DNA of 41,946 bases. It comes from DUPQ01 sp964563155. Lineage in GTDB: Bacteria > Bacillota > Clostridia > DUPQ01. Location: the NCBI GenBank assembly GCA_964563155.1, contig CAZLVL010000018.1, forward strand, positions 1 to 41,946, given 5' to 3'. The number at the start of each line of letters is the position of its first letter. Position 1 is the stretch's first letter. Of the stretch, positions 23,841 to 31,922 are shown one piece after another. The notes below the pieces were generated by a model that searched no databases, was not told the DNA's origin, and was given only the letters and a program-made list of their open reading frames with translations. Position numbers and translations under genes: made by a program.

Positions 23841-25283
23841 ATGGTAGACAGTAAAGATGTAAAAGACCTTTTGTTCTATGAAAGAAAAAACGTTTGGAAA
23901 GAAATTTCGGAAGATCAAGTTTCTGTAATACATGATTTTTCTGAAGGATACAAAGATTTTTTAAATCAATGTAAAACTGAAAGGGAATGTGTTAAGTATA
24001 TCCACGACATGTGCCTTAACAGAAACAACAGCTTTATATCCTTAAAAAGCGCATATAAAAATAAGCAGCAACTTCATCCTGGTGATAAGCTTTACTTTAT
24101 TGAAAACAATAAGGCTGTAATGCTTATTACCATTGGTAAGGATGGTCTTTCTGAAGGTATAAAGATTATAGGATCCCATTTAGACACTCCTAGACTGGAT
24201 TTAAAGCCACTTCCCATATATGAAGATACAGAGATAGGCTTTATTAAAACCCACTATTATGGGGGTGTTAGGAAGTACCAATGGGTAACCATACCCTTGG
24301 CTATTCATGGAATCATCTATAAACAAGACGGTACTGAGTTAGAAATCACAATAGGTGAAGATGAGAATGATCCTGTCTTTGTAATATCAGACCTTTTACC
24401 ACATCTAGCTGCAGAACAAAGCAAGCTTACCTTAAAAGATGCAATACCTGGTGAAAGCTTAAATCTAGTAGTTGGTTCTGTTCCCAATGGTGACACAGAA
24501 GTAAATGAGAAGGTTAAAGCAACCATTTTACAATTATTAAACAACAAATATGGCTTAGTGGAAAAGGACTTCATCAATGCTGAGCTAGAGGTTGTTCCAG
24601 CTTTTAAAGCAAGAGACGTGGGAATTGACAAGTCTATAGTAGGTGGTTATGGACAAGATGACAGAGTATGTGCTTATACTTCTTTAATGGCATTTTTTGA
24701 TTCTTCTAACACAATTAGTGACAAAACTTCTTACTGCTACTTTTCAGACAAAGAAGAAGTTGGTTCTGCTGGCAACACAGGGGCACAAGCTGATACCTTA
24801 ACCTTTGTCACAGAGATGATTGCTGAGCTTTTGTATCTTAACAACAAAAAAGAAACTCCTAATGTGAAAAGTGTTTTAAGAGATTCTGTTATGTTATCTG
24901 CAGATGTAACTGCCGCTTTTGATCCTAACCATAAATCTGTATTTGAATCTAACAATAGCTCATATCTAAACAGGGGAATAGCTATTACTAAATATACAGG
25001 TTCAGGTGGAAAAGGTGGAGCCAGTGATGCCAATGCAGAATTTTTAAATTCTGTAACAAAATTGTTTGATAGCACTGAAGATATAGTTTGGCAAATTTGT
25101 GAACTTGGTAAAATAGATGCAGGTGGTGGTGGGACTATCGCAAAATTTGCAGCAAATCTAGGTATAAATGTACTAGATGCTGGAGTTCCTGTTTTAGCAA
25201 TGCACTCTCCATATGAAATGACAAGCAAAGCTGATATTTATATGACCTACAAGGCCTTTAAGGCTTTTTATGAAAATATGTAA
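23841..25283 (+). CDS. M18-family aminopeptidase
   Basis: Cytosolic dinuclear-zinc aminopeptidase, active on peptides with acidic or neutral N-termini in characterised relatives. The 480-residue protein has the metal motifs GSHLDTPRLDLKP, YGQDDRVCAY, SDKEEVGSAGN (catalytic Glu and metal Glu), SADVTAAFDPNH and the terminal AMHSPYEMTSKAD histidine. A wide substrate range would suit an amino-acid-fermenting anaerobe. It begins 16 bases after iscU with an AAGGATGA ribosome binding site, so it may be cotranscribed, although no functional link is obvious. Confidence 0.93.
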   Translation: MVDSKDVKDLLFYERKNVWKEISEDQVSVIHDFSEGYKDFLNQCKTERECVKYIHDMCLNRNNSFISLKSAYKNKQQLHPGDKLYFIENNKAVMLITIGKDGLSEGIKIIGSHLDTPRLDLKPLPIYEDTEIGFIKTHYYGGVRKYQWVTIPLAIHGIIYKQDGTELEITIGEDENDPVFVISDLLPHLAAEQSKLTLKDAIPGESLNLVVGSVPNGDTEVNEKVKATILQLLNNKYGLVEKDFINAELEVVPAFKARDVGIDKSIVGGYGQDDRVCAYTSLMAFFDSSNTISDKTSYCYFSDKEEVGSAGNTGAQADTLTFVTEMIAELLYLNNKKETPNVKSVLRDSVMLSADVTAAFDPNHKSVFESNNSSYLNRGIAITKYTGSGGKGGASDANAEFLNSVTKLFDSTEDIVWQICELGKIDAGGGGTIAKFAANLGINVLDAGVPVLAMHSPYEMTSKADIYMTYKAFKAFYENM

Positions 25284-25332
25284 GTGTTGAAGATAAAGAT
25301 ATGTAACTTAAAATTTTAATATCCTTAGTATA

Positions 25333-25365
25333 AAAAATTGTCCTTTCATAGGACAATTTTTATTT
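25333..25365. terminator. Bidirectional Rho-independent terminator
   Basis: A perfect 12-bp stem (25333-25344 with 25350-25361) with a TTCAT loop, A-rich on the left and T-rich on the right. It lies between the convergent aminopeptidase and LCP genes and can serve both strands. Confidence 0.92.
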
Positions 25366-25421
25366 CTTTTCTTCATCTTCTATTAACATCGAAATCCAAA
25401 CAATATATATTTTCTAGTTAT

Positions 25422-26465
25422 CTACTTAGTACTAAAGTTTTCATTGATGATTGTACTAGTAGCAGGGATGTCTAGCCTGTAGACATAGCCATAGGAATCA
25501 TTGCTATATTGGCCAGGAAGTACGAACCATTCAATATCTTGAAGTTCGTAGTTATCATTTTTATCAACCGGTATAGCTTTCAAGAAGACATTTACTAGTT
25601 CTTGTAAATCTCTAAGTGTCATATGGACTTCTACTTGGTCATACAAAATGTTTACTAGGTTGGAAAGTTTACTTACTAGATTTCTTCTACTCATTTCAAA
25701 AAGCTGTTGAACAAAGGTTTTTAAAACACTTTTACCCATATTAATTCTGTCCATATCTGAACCACTAGGGTAGAACTGGCTTAGCTCTTCAGATTCATGA
25801 CCTTCAGATGGTCTTCTAAATCTAAGTAGATTGACAGTGTCCTTACCACTTAATTGCTTATCACCTTTTTTAAGATCGATTAGTATTTCTAAGTCAGTAT
25901 TGTATTCACCAGTTTCAGGATCAACTCCATTGTCATAATAGTACATGTCTGCAGGAATATGGAAATAGAGGCCACCTAATTCTTCCACAGCTCTTTCAAT
26001 AGCTCCTAAAGAAAACTTAGCCGTATATTTAATCTCTGTATTTAAGAGGTCTTCAAAAAGTGAAATTACTTTTTCATCTTTTAAAATCTCATTTGCAGAA
26101 GACTCATAAATTCGTATAGCCTTTTGATTATTGTTTAATATGGTATCTCTTGGAATACTAAGGGCCTTAAAGACTCCTTCTTCTGGATCAAAATTAACTA
26201 ATACTATGGTATCTGTGTCTTTGCCCCTAGGGTCTGTTACAAAAACAAGGGTATTAAAGGGCTTTTGCTTGGGTTCAATGTATTTATCTGTCCAATCAGG
26301 ATTCTCTTTAGGAGTTGTATTTGTAGTATTAGAATTATTGTCTGTAGGGTCTACATTGCTTTTATCTTGTTTTACATTTATTAAAATTACAGCAACAAAT
26401 CCGGCTACTACCAGAATTGCAAACATTGCTGTGGTAAAAACTGAAAGAAATCTTTTAAATGCCAT
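25422..26465 (-). CDS. LytR-CpsA-Psr (LCP) family glycopolymer transferase
   Basis: LCP proteins transfer teichoic acid or capsule chains from their lipid carrier to peptidoglycan outside the membrane. The 347-residue protein has an N-terminal signal anchor (about residues 12-31), a Thr/Asn-rich linker and the LCP core: DPRGKDTDTIVLVNFD (catalytic Asp/Arg), ALSIPRDT, LGGLYFHIPADM, a central LRFRRP segment and SDMDRINMGKSVL. A strong AAGGAGG precedes the ATG. It has its own promoter and lies between the terminator and the Xer-type gene on the same strand. Confidence 0.92.
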   Translation of the reverse strand: MAFKRFLSVFTTAMFAILVVAGFVAVILINVKQDKSNVDPTDNNSNTTNTTPKENPDWTDKYIEPKQKPFNTLVFVTDPRGKDTDTIVLVNFDPEEGVFKALSIPRDTILNNNQKAIRIYESSANEILKDEKVISLFEDLLNTEIKYTAKFSLGAIERAVEELGGLYFHIPADMYYYDNGVDPETGEYNTDLEILIDLKKGDKQLSGKDTVNLLRFRRPSEGHESEELSQFYPSGSDMDRINMGKSVLKTFVQQLFEMSRRNLVSKLSNLVNILYDQVEVHMTLRDLQELVNVFLKAIPVDKNDNYELQDIEWFVLPGQYSNDSYGYVYRLDIPATSTIINENFSTK

Positions 26466-26491
26466 TATGCCTCCTTATTCAAGCAAAGTAT

Positions 26492-26520
26492 ATTTTACAT
26501 ATAAATGTTAAGAATGTAAA
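26492..26520 (-). promoter_or_regulatory. Promoter of the LCP gene
   Basis: On the minus strand, TTTACA (26520-26515), a 17-base spacer ending in TG, then TAAAAT (26497-26492). The ATG at 26465 follows after 26 bases with a strong ribosome binding site. Confidence 0.7.
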
Positions 26521-26573
26521 GTGAATTACTTTTATTGATAACATGTGAAAACTTGTCTAAATTTGCAAAAGAT

Positions 26574-27554
26574 TTAGTCATTTTGATTATTCTTTTCCTT
26601 TTTTGTGTATTGAGCTAGGGGATTGCTTTTTGTTGCATTTCTTAGTTGAGAATCATCTAAGTGGGTATATATCTCAGTGGTTGCAATACTTTCATGGCCT
26701 AGTATTCTTTGAAGAGCTCTAATATCAACATTTCCATGCTTGTACATCAAGGTAGCAGCAGTGTGTCTTAATTTATGGGCTGAATATTGGTCCATATCAA
26801 TTCCAGCATTGTTTAATTGTTTTTTCACAATAACATGCACTGTTTTTCTACTTATCCTAGTATATCTATCACTAATGAACATGGCATTTCTATCTATAGC
26901 TTTATTATTGGGTCTAACTTGTAAATATTCATTAATGGCATTTTGAGTAGCTTCATTTAAATAGATGGTTCTTTCTTTATTACCTTTACCAAAAATCTTT
27001 ATGGTATCATCCCTATAATCACTTAAATTTATTCCAACCAATTCAGATATTCTAATACCACAATTAAGCAAAATGGTTAGCATGGCAAAGTCCCGCTTTT
27101 CATGCTTTCCTTGCACATTATCTAAAAGGCTTTTGCTTTCTTCTAAGTTCAAGTATCTAGGTAAGGCCTTTTTAAGTTTAGGAGTTTCTAATTCTAAAGA
27201 AGGGTTAGAAGATATCAATTTGGCTTTAGAAAAAAGATATTTATAAAAAGACCTTATAGATGCTACCTTTCTAGCTCTAGTTTTTGCAGAAGCATTTCTT
27301 GTTCTAGACAAAAAGGTCATATAATCATAAAAATCTGAAAGGCTTAACTCTTCTAACACATTAACAGAGATATCATCTACCTTTATCTGGTCAAACTCTT
27401 CTTTAGCCTTAAACTTTGATACCTTTAAAAATCTTAAGAACATTCTTAAGTCATAATAGTATTCATTAACAGTTTGTTTTGATCTGTTTTGTATAGTCTC
27501 CAGATAGGATAAATAGTTCCTACAATAATCTGGAAGGTCCTCATACTTAAACAT
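26574..27554 (-). CDS. Tyrosine site-specific recombinase (XerC/XerD/XerA-like)
   Basis: Likely resolves chromosome dimers at dif, by analogy with housekeeping Xer proteins. The 326-residue protein has an N-terminal SAM-like core-binding domain and the catalytic domain with Arg in LNCGIRISELVG, Lys in GKGNKERTI, the HKLRH box, a GHESIATTEIY segment and the nucleophile Tyr296. The full-length, vertical-looking position after gltX argues against a phage integrase. ATG 27560 is only one base from the GGAG at 27565-27562, while ATG 27554 is seven bases away, so 27554 is taken as start. It overlaps the gltX end by 8 bases. XerC versus XerD cannot be settled here. Confidence 0.9.
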   Translation of the reverse strand: MFKYEDLPDYCRNYLSYLETIQNRSKQTVNEYYYDLRMFLRFLKVSKFKAKEEFDQIKVDDISVNVLEELSLSDFYDYMTFLSRTRNASAKTRARKVASIRSFYKYLFSKAKLISSNPSLELETPKLKKALPRYLNLEESKSLLDNVQGKHEKRDFAMLTILLNCGIRISELVGINLSDYRDDTIKIFGKGNKERTIYLNEATQNAINEYLQVRPNNKAIDRNAMFISDRYTRISRKTVHVIVKKQLNNAGIDMDQYSAHKLRHTAATLMYKHGNVDIRALQRILGHESIATTEIYTHLDDSQLRNATKSNPLAQYTKKEKNNQND

Positions 27555-29010
27555 TATCATTCTCCAGTTGGTCTATTGCTTTTTTCAGTCTTTTTAAAGT
27601 TTCTTCTTTTCCAATTATGTCAGCTATCTCTACAGCACCACCAGGGGTTACCAGTAAACCACTTAAAGCTATTCTTATGGGCCACATGACAGTTCCATTT
27701 TTTAATTCTAACTCATTAGCAATCTCTACAAAAAGACCATATATGTTTTCATGACTAAAATCATCTAACAAGGATATTCTTTCATAAACAAGAGGTAGAA
27801 TAGTTTTTGCATTTTCTACAGTTGATTTACTTTTTTTGTTTACATATAGTTCTAGATCTATTTCTTTTACTTCATCTAAAAAGGTAACCATATCTGGTAT
27901 TTCATTTAAGACAGCCACTCTTTTTTGAATCATATTACAAATCTTGAGTTTGTCTAAATCTTTTTTTAAGCCCAAATCTATCCACTTAGATGCAACCTGT
28001 AAAAACTCTTCTGGGCTTTTTCTTCTAATGTACTCGCTGTTCATCCAATTGAGCTTATCAGTATCAAAGGTAGAAGGGGACTTGGTTATACCTTTTATAT
28101 CAAAGATTTTTTCTAACTCTTTTAAAGTAAAGAATTCTTCTTCTGTTCTAGAACTCCAGCCTAATAAAACAATATAGTTTACTAAGGCTTCTGGAAGATA
28201 GCCTTTGTCTATGAAGTCGGAGAAGTAGGCATCACCACTTCTTTTTGAGAGTTTTTCTCCACCGTGTTTAACAACAAGAGGAAGATGAACAAAGGTGGGA
28301 ATATCCCAATTGAAGGCTTCATATAGATGAATATACTTCGGGGTAGAGGTTATGTATTCATTTCCTCTAACTATATGAGTAATATTCATTAAGTGGTCAT
28401 CAATAACATTAGCAAAGTTATATGTGGGATAGCCATCAGATTTTATTAATATTTGATCTTCTAATACATCATTATCAAATCTTATCTTACCAAAGACTTC
28501 ATCTTCAAATTCAGTAAAGCCAACTTGTTCAATAAATTGTCTAATAACATAGGGCTCATTCTTATCTAACTTTTCTTGAATTTCTTCTGGACTTAAGGCT
28601 AAACAGTGTCTATCATATTTGTATTGGACCTTTTCTTGTTCAGCAATAGCTTTAAGTTGGTCTAATCTTTCGGTATCACAAAAGCATCTATAGGCTTTTT
28701 TAGAGTCAATTAGTTGTTGAGCATACTCTCCATAGGTATCTAAGCGCTCTGATTGGGTGTAGGGGGCATAAGGACCGCCTATGTCTGGACCTTCATCATG
28801 TTGTATACCCACAGTCTTTAAGGTCTCAAAAATCAATTCTACAGCCCCTTCAACATAGCGATTTCTATCAGTATCTTCAATTCTTAAGATAAATTGTCCA
28901 CCCATGGCTTTAGCTACCAAGTACTCATAAAGGGCAGATCTTAAATTTCCAATGTGTACAAAACCTGTTGGTGAAGGTGCATATCTTGTTCTTACTTTAC
29001 TATTATTCAT
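27547..29010 (-). CDS. gltX: Glutamyl-tRNA synthetase
   Basis: Class I synthetase that charges tRNA-Glu (in many Firmicutes also tRNA-Gln, later amidated by GatCAB). The 487-residue protein shows the HIGH-type motif APSPTGFVHIGNLRSA, the EDTDRNR segment and the KMSKS-type motif GGEKLSKRSGD (about residue 253), followed by the anticodon-binding helical domain. The start has a GGGAG ribosome binding site seven bases upstream. The leader is only about 25 bases, too short for a T-box. The last codons overlap the recombinase gene. Confidence 0.97.
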   Translation of the reverse strand: MNNSKVRTRYAPSPTGFVHIGNLRSALYEYLVAKAMGGQFILRIEDTDRNRYVEGAVELIFETLKTVGIQHDEGPDIGGPYAPYTQSERLDTYGEYAQQLIDSKKAYRCFCDTERLDQLKAIAEQEKVQYKYDRHCLALSPEEIQEKLDKNEPYVIRQFIEQVGFTEFEDEVFGKIRFDNDVLEDQILIKSDGYPTYNFANVIDDHLMNITHIVRGNEYITSTPKYIHLYEAFNWDIPTFVHLPLVVKHGGEKLSKRSGDAYFSDFIDKGYLPEALVNYIVLLGWSSRTEEEFFTLKELEKIFDIKGITKSPSTFDTDKLNWMNSEYIRRKSPEEFLQVASKWIDLGLKKDLDKLKICNMIQKRVAVLNEIPDMVTFLDEVKEIDLELYVNKKSKSTVENAKTILPLVYERISLLDDFSHENIYGLFVEIANELELKNGTVMWPIRIALSGLLVTPGGAVEIADIIGKEETLKRLKKAIDQLENDNV

Positions 29011-29040
29011 ACAAAAACTCCCAATATCATTTTCCTTGTT

Positions 29041-29049
29041 ATTATATCA
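29041..29049 (-). promoter_or_regulatory. Extended -10 promoter of gltX
   Basis: TGA plus TATAAT on the minus strand (hexamer 29046-29041). The -35 is poor. The predicted start near 29035 leaves a short, unstructured leader. Confidence 0.6.
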
Positions 29050-29142
29050 TATAGACAAAACAAATTTTCGGCTATTAAATGCTATTAGTAGGTTTAATAT
29101 GGATTATTCTTAAAAATCCCTTTTAAAAAAACTTATTTACCT

Positions 29143-29148
29143 TATAAT
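29143..29148 (+). promoter_or_regulatory. Putative -10 of the RACo-like gene
   Basis: A perfect TATAAT, 28 bases before the ATG at 29177, with an AAGGAG ribosome binding site in between. The -35 region is only a weak T-rich match near 29120. Confidence 0.45.
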
Positions 29149-29176
29149 AGAATAATGAAATTAAGGAGTTATTTAT

Positions 29177-30730
29177 ATGGCTATTAAAATTTTAACAGAT
29201 AAGAAGAACTATGAATTCAATAAAGTCGATTTAGACCATCCAAATATATATTCACTATTAAAAAGTATACCAGAAATAGAATTTATCGCTCCATGTGGAG
29301 GAGGGCAAAGATGCGGAAAATGCAAAATTAAACTTCTCAATGATCAAAGTGTCATGACTGATGGAGAAAGAAAGTTTTTGAAAACTGATGAAATTGAAAA
29401 CAATGTTCGTCTTGCTTGCTTTGTACCTTTAATTGACAATCAAACCATTGATTTAAGAAACATTAAAGCTGTTCAAGCCATTATGACAGATAATCGTCTA
29501 CCACAAAGTAAGATTGTTGTTAATCCCTTAATTAGAAAAGGTTATGGTGTGGCGGTGGATATTGGAACAACCACTGTTGCTGCTGTTTTATATGACTTAC
29601 AAACTGCTGAAAGGGTAGAGGTCACATCAGATATAAATAGACAATCTCGTTTTGGTGCTGATGTAATATCTAGAATTGAGTTTTCCTCTAAAGCAGAAAA
29701 TCTAGAACTTATACAAAAAACTATCTTAGAAGAAGTAAATGAATTAATAGGAAGGCTTTGTGAAAAGTCTAATTTAGTAAGAGATGACATTCAATTAGTG
29801 GTTGTTTCTGGAAATACAACCATGCAACATATCTTTATGGGTCTTGATCCTACGGGTATTGGTGTTGCACCTTTTACACCGGTTACCTTGGATACTCATG
29901 TTTTGGACCCTGAGGATTCACATTTAAAATCAGCCATTGAGATAAACAAGGATGGAAAAGTAGTAGTTTGTGCTTCCATAGCATCATATGTAGGGGCAGA
30001 TATACTAGCAGGTATTTTAGCTACTGGAATACACTTAGCAGATAAACCTTCTATTTTATTGGATGTAGGAACCAATGGAGAAATTGTACTAGCTTCAAAA
30101 GATATGATTTTATCTTGTGCAACCGCTGCAGGCCCTGCCTTTGAAGGTGCCAATATTTCTTGTGGAGTAGCAGGTATTCAAGGAGCTATTGATAAGGTAG
30201 ATTTTAATGATCCTAAGAAATTCACCACCATTGGAAACAAAGAACCTATAGGTATATGTGGTTCTGGCTTAATTGATGTTATCTATTCCATGTTGAAAAA
30301 TGGGATTATTGAAGAGTCTGGTTATATGGAAGATTATGATAGTTTTGAAATAACTAAGGATGTTTCTATTTCACAAAAAGATATTAGAGAAGTACAAAAT
30401 GCTAAAGCCGCCATAGCAGCAGGTTTGAGCATTCTTATTAAAAGATCTGGTTATTCTTATGATGATATAGATAAGCTTTACTTAGCTGGAGGTTTTGGAA
30501 CGGTTCTAAATATTGAAAGTACAGCAGGTATTGGCCTATTTCCCAAAGAATTAGCCCATAAGGTGGTTGCTGCAGGGAATACTTCCTTAACAGGTACCAT
30601 TATGATAATGTTAGATAAGAGCACCTTGGATGTGTTAGAAGATATAAAGGAAAAGACCAACTATATTGAATTAAGTCAAGATAGTGAATTTACTGATGAG
30701 TATGTAGACAACATGTTTTTTGAATTATGA
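29177..30730 (+). CDS. [2Fe-2S] and ASKHA-domain protein, corrinoid-activation (RACo)-like
   Basis: RACo/RamA-type proteins reductively activate corrinoid methyltransferase proteins using ATP. The 517-residue protein has an N-terminal [2Fe-2S] ferredoxin-like domain (APCGGGQRCGKC with a later RLAC cysteine), a linker, and the C-terminal actin-like DUF4445/ASKHA part: VAVDIGTTTVAAVLYD, VVSGNTTMQH, LLDVGTNGEIVL, AGPAFEGANI and LAGGFG. No corrinoid protein, methyltransferase or acetyl-CoA synthase gene is next to it. The only partner is the 5-formyl-THF cyclo-ligase gene that overlaps its stop by 4 bases, which hints at a folate/one-carbon setting. Many Clostridia carry such orphan copies with unknown targets. 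Confidence 0.85.
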   Translation: MAIKILTDKKNYEFNKVDLDHPNIYSLLKSIPEIEFIAPCGGGQRCGKCKIKLLNDQSVMTDGERKFLKTDEIENNVRLACFVPLIDNQTIDLRNIKAVQAIMTDNRLPQSKIVVNPLIRKGYGVAVDIGTTTVAAVLYDLQTAERVEVTSDINRQSRFGADVISRIEFSSKAENLELIQKTILEEVNELIGRLCEKSNLVRDDIQLVVVSGNTTMQHIFMGLDPTGIGVAPFTPVTLDTHVLDPEDSHLKSAIEINKDGKVVVCASIASYVGADILAGILATGIHLADKPSILLDVGTNGEIVLASKDMILSCATAAGPAFEGANISCGVAGIQGAIDKVDFNDPKKFTTIGNKEPIGICGSGLIDVIYSMLKNGIIEESGYMEDYDSFEITKDVSISQKDIREVQNAKAAIAAGLSILIKRSGYSYDDIDKLYLAGGFGTVLNIESTAGIGLFPKELAHKVVAAGNTSLTGTIMIMLDKSTLDVLEDIKEKTNYIELSQDSEFTDEYVDNMFFEL

Positions 30731-31260
30731 TTTTAAGTAAAGATGAATTAAGAAAAGTAATGCATAAAAAAAGAGATAGCTTATCAAAAGATGAGGTTAT
30801 CTCTTTATCTAATAAAATTTTAGAGAAATTTTTAAAATCTAATTTTACCAACTATCAACACTACATGGTCTACATGTCCATGCATAATGAGGCTGATACT
30901 AAGGAACTTATGAAGTATCTGTTTTCGAAAGACAAGCAAGTATATGTTCCTTGGATAAACAAAAAAAATAAGTTGGTTCCCTTAAAGGTAACAAAAGATA
31001 CTATCTATGAAAAAGATGCCTTTGGTATAGAAATACCGGTTGATAAGATTCTTGTAGACCCTAAGATTATAGAGTTTATATTTGTTCCAGGTCTAGCCTT
31101 TGATAAAAAAGGCCATAGGGTAGGCTATGGTAAGGGTTACTATGATGGCTTTTTAAAAGGTTTAGATAGCAAAACCTGTGCTTGGGCCTATGACTTTCAA
31201 ATGGTAGATGATATTACTGATATTCACACCAATGATGTAGCTATAAAGTATTATTTATAA
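30727..31260 (+). CDS. 5-formyltetrahydrofolate cyclo-ligase
   Basis: Converts 5-formyl-THF to 5,10-methenyl-THF with ATP, clearing a folate side product of SHMT. The 177-residue protein has the N-terminal LRKVMHKKRDSL, YMSMHNEADT, VYVPWI and the ATP/substrate loop VPGLAFDKKGHRVGYGKGYYDGFL, which is the family signature (FAU1/YgfA/MTHFS). The ATG overlaps the TGA of the preceding gene (ATGA), so the two are translationally coupled. Confidence 0.95.
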   Translation: MILSKDELRKVMHKKRDSLSKDEVISLSNKILEKFLKSNFTNYQHYMVYMSMHNEADTKELMKYLFSKDKQVYVPWINKKNKLVPLKVTKDTIYEKDAFGIEIPVDKILVDPKIIEFIFVPGLAFDKKGHRVGYGKGYYDGFLKGLDSKTCAWAYDFQMVDDITDIHTNDVAIKYYL

Positions 31261-31276
31261 AAGATAGATAAATTAT

Positions 31277-31918
31277 TTATTTTATGCTTAAATGAGGCTT
31301 ATTCTTTAAAAACCTATAAATTGAATTACCTAACACAGCAAGATTTACAAAGCCCTGCATTAAAACCAGGTAAATAACTTCATGTTTAATGTGTTGAAAA
31401 TTAAATATTTTAAGGCCAAGAAGAAGGATATATGAAATAGAGCAGATTACAAAAAAGACTCTCATAAACTTACTGCCATAATATGACAAGTGGCTACTTT
31501 CAAATATGAATATCAAAATCACTAATATGAAATATAGGGCTTGTAGGTATAAAAGATAATCATAAAGGGTTATTACAATTTTGTAATCATAAAAAAAGCC
31601 ACAAACAAAATACAAGACTGTAAGCACAAAAGTTGCAAAGTATAAAGGGTACTTAATTCTAGATTTAAAAAGTTTTATTACTCCTAAATTATATATGAAA
31701 TAGAAAATGCTAAGAAATATTAAAGAAAAGTAAAAGCCTCGAAAAGTATCAAAGGTTGTTTCATTATATATTTTAAAGTTTAAAAGCACCTCTAAATTTA
31801 TATTTACATAATAATAGACAAAAACACCTACAGAAAGAACAAGATAAAGAAGTCCAAAAAACTCATAGGGAAAGCCACTTTTCTTTTTGTGAGATTTGAA
31901 ATATGCTACTTTTTTCAT
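31277..31918 (-). CDS. Polytopic membrane protein, unknown function
   Basis: A 213-residue protein with a basic N-terminus (MKKVAYFKSHKKK) and about six hydrophobic helices (roughly residues 18-38, 62-82, 92-112, 120-140, 150-170, 178-200). It is rich in Phe, Tyr and Ile, with no catalytic motif and no family I recognise. It begins 4 bases after the phosphohexomutase stop on the same strand. There is no Shine-Dalgarno sequence. Instead a TGA-TAGAAT -10 element lies exactly six bases before the ATG, so it may have its own leaderless transcript. Confidence 0.7.
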   Translation of the reverse strand: MKKVAYFKSHKKKSGFPYEFFGLLYLVLSVGVFVYYYVNINLEVLLNFKIYNETTFDTFRGFYFSLIFLSIFYFIYNLGVIKLFKSRIKYPLYFATFVLTVLYFVCGFFYDYKIVITLYDYLLYLQALYFILVILIFIFESSHLSYYGSKFMRVFFVICSISYILLLGLKIFNFQHIKHEVIYLVLMQGFVNLAVLGNSIYRFLKNKPHLSIK

Positions 31919-31922
31919 GTTT

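Noticed and set aside
24737..25228. 163-codon minus-strand open frame
   Set aside because: Antisense to the M18 aminopeptidase gene, which has all its metal motifs; the product has no recognisable domain and no ribosome binding site was seen.
26574..27554. Tyrosine recombinase as a sign of an integrated element
   Set aside because: No attachment repeats, phage or conjugation genes nearby; it overlaps gltX and looks like a housekeeping Xer protein. No dif-like site was recognised.
29011..29060. T-box riboswitch before gltX
   Set aside because: The leader is only about 25 bases and carries no antiterminator structure.
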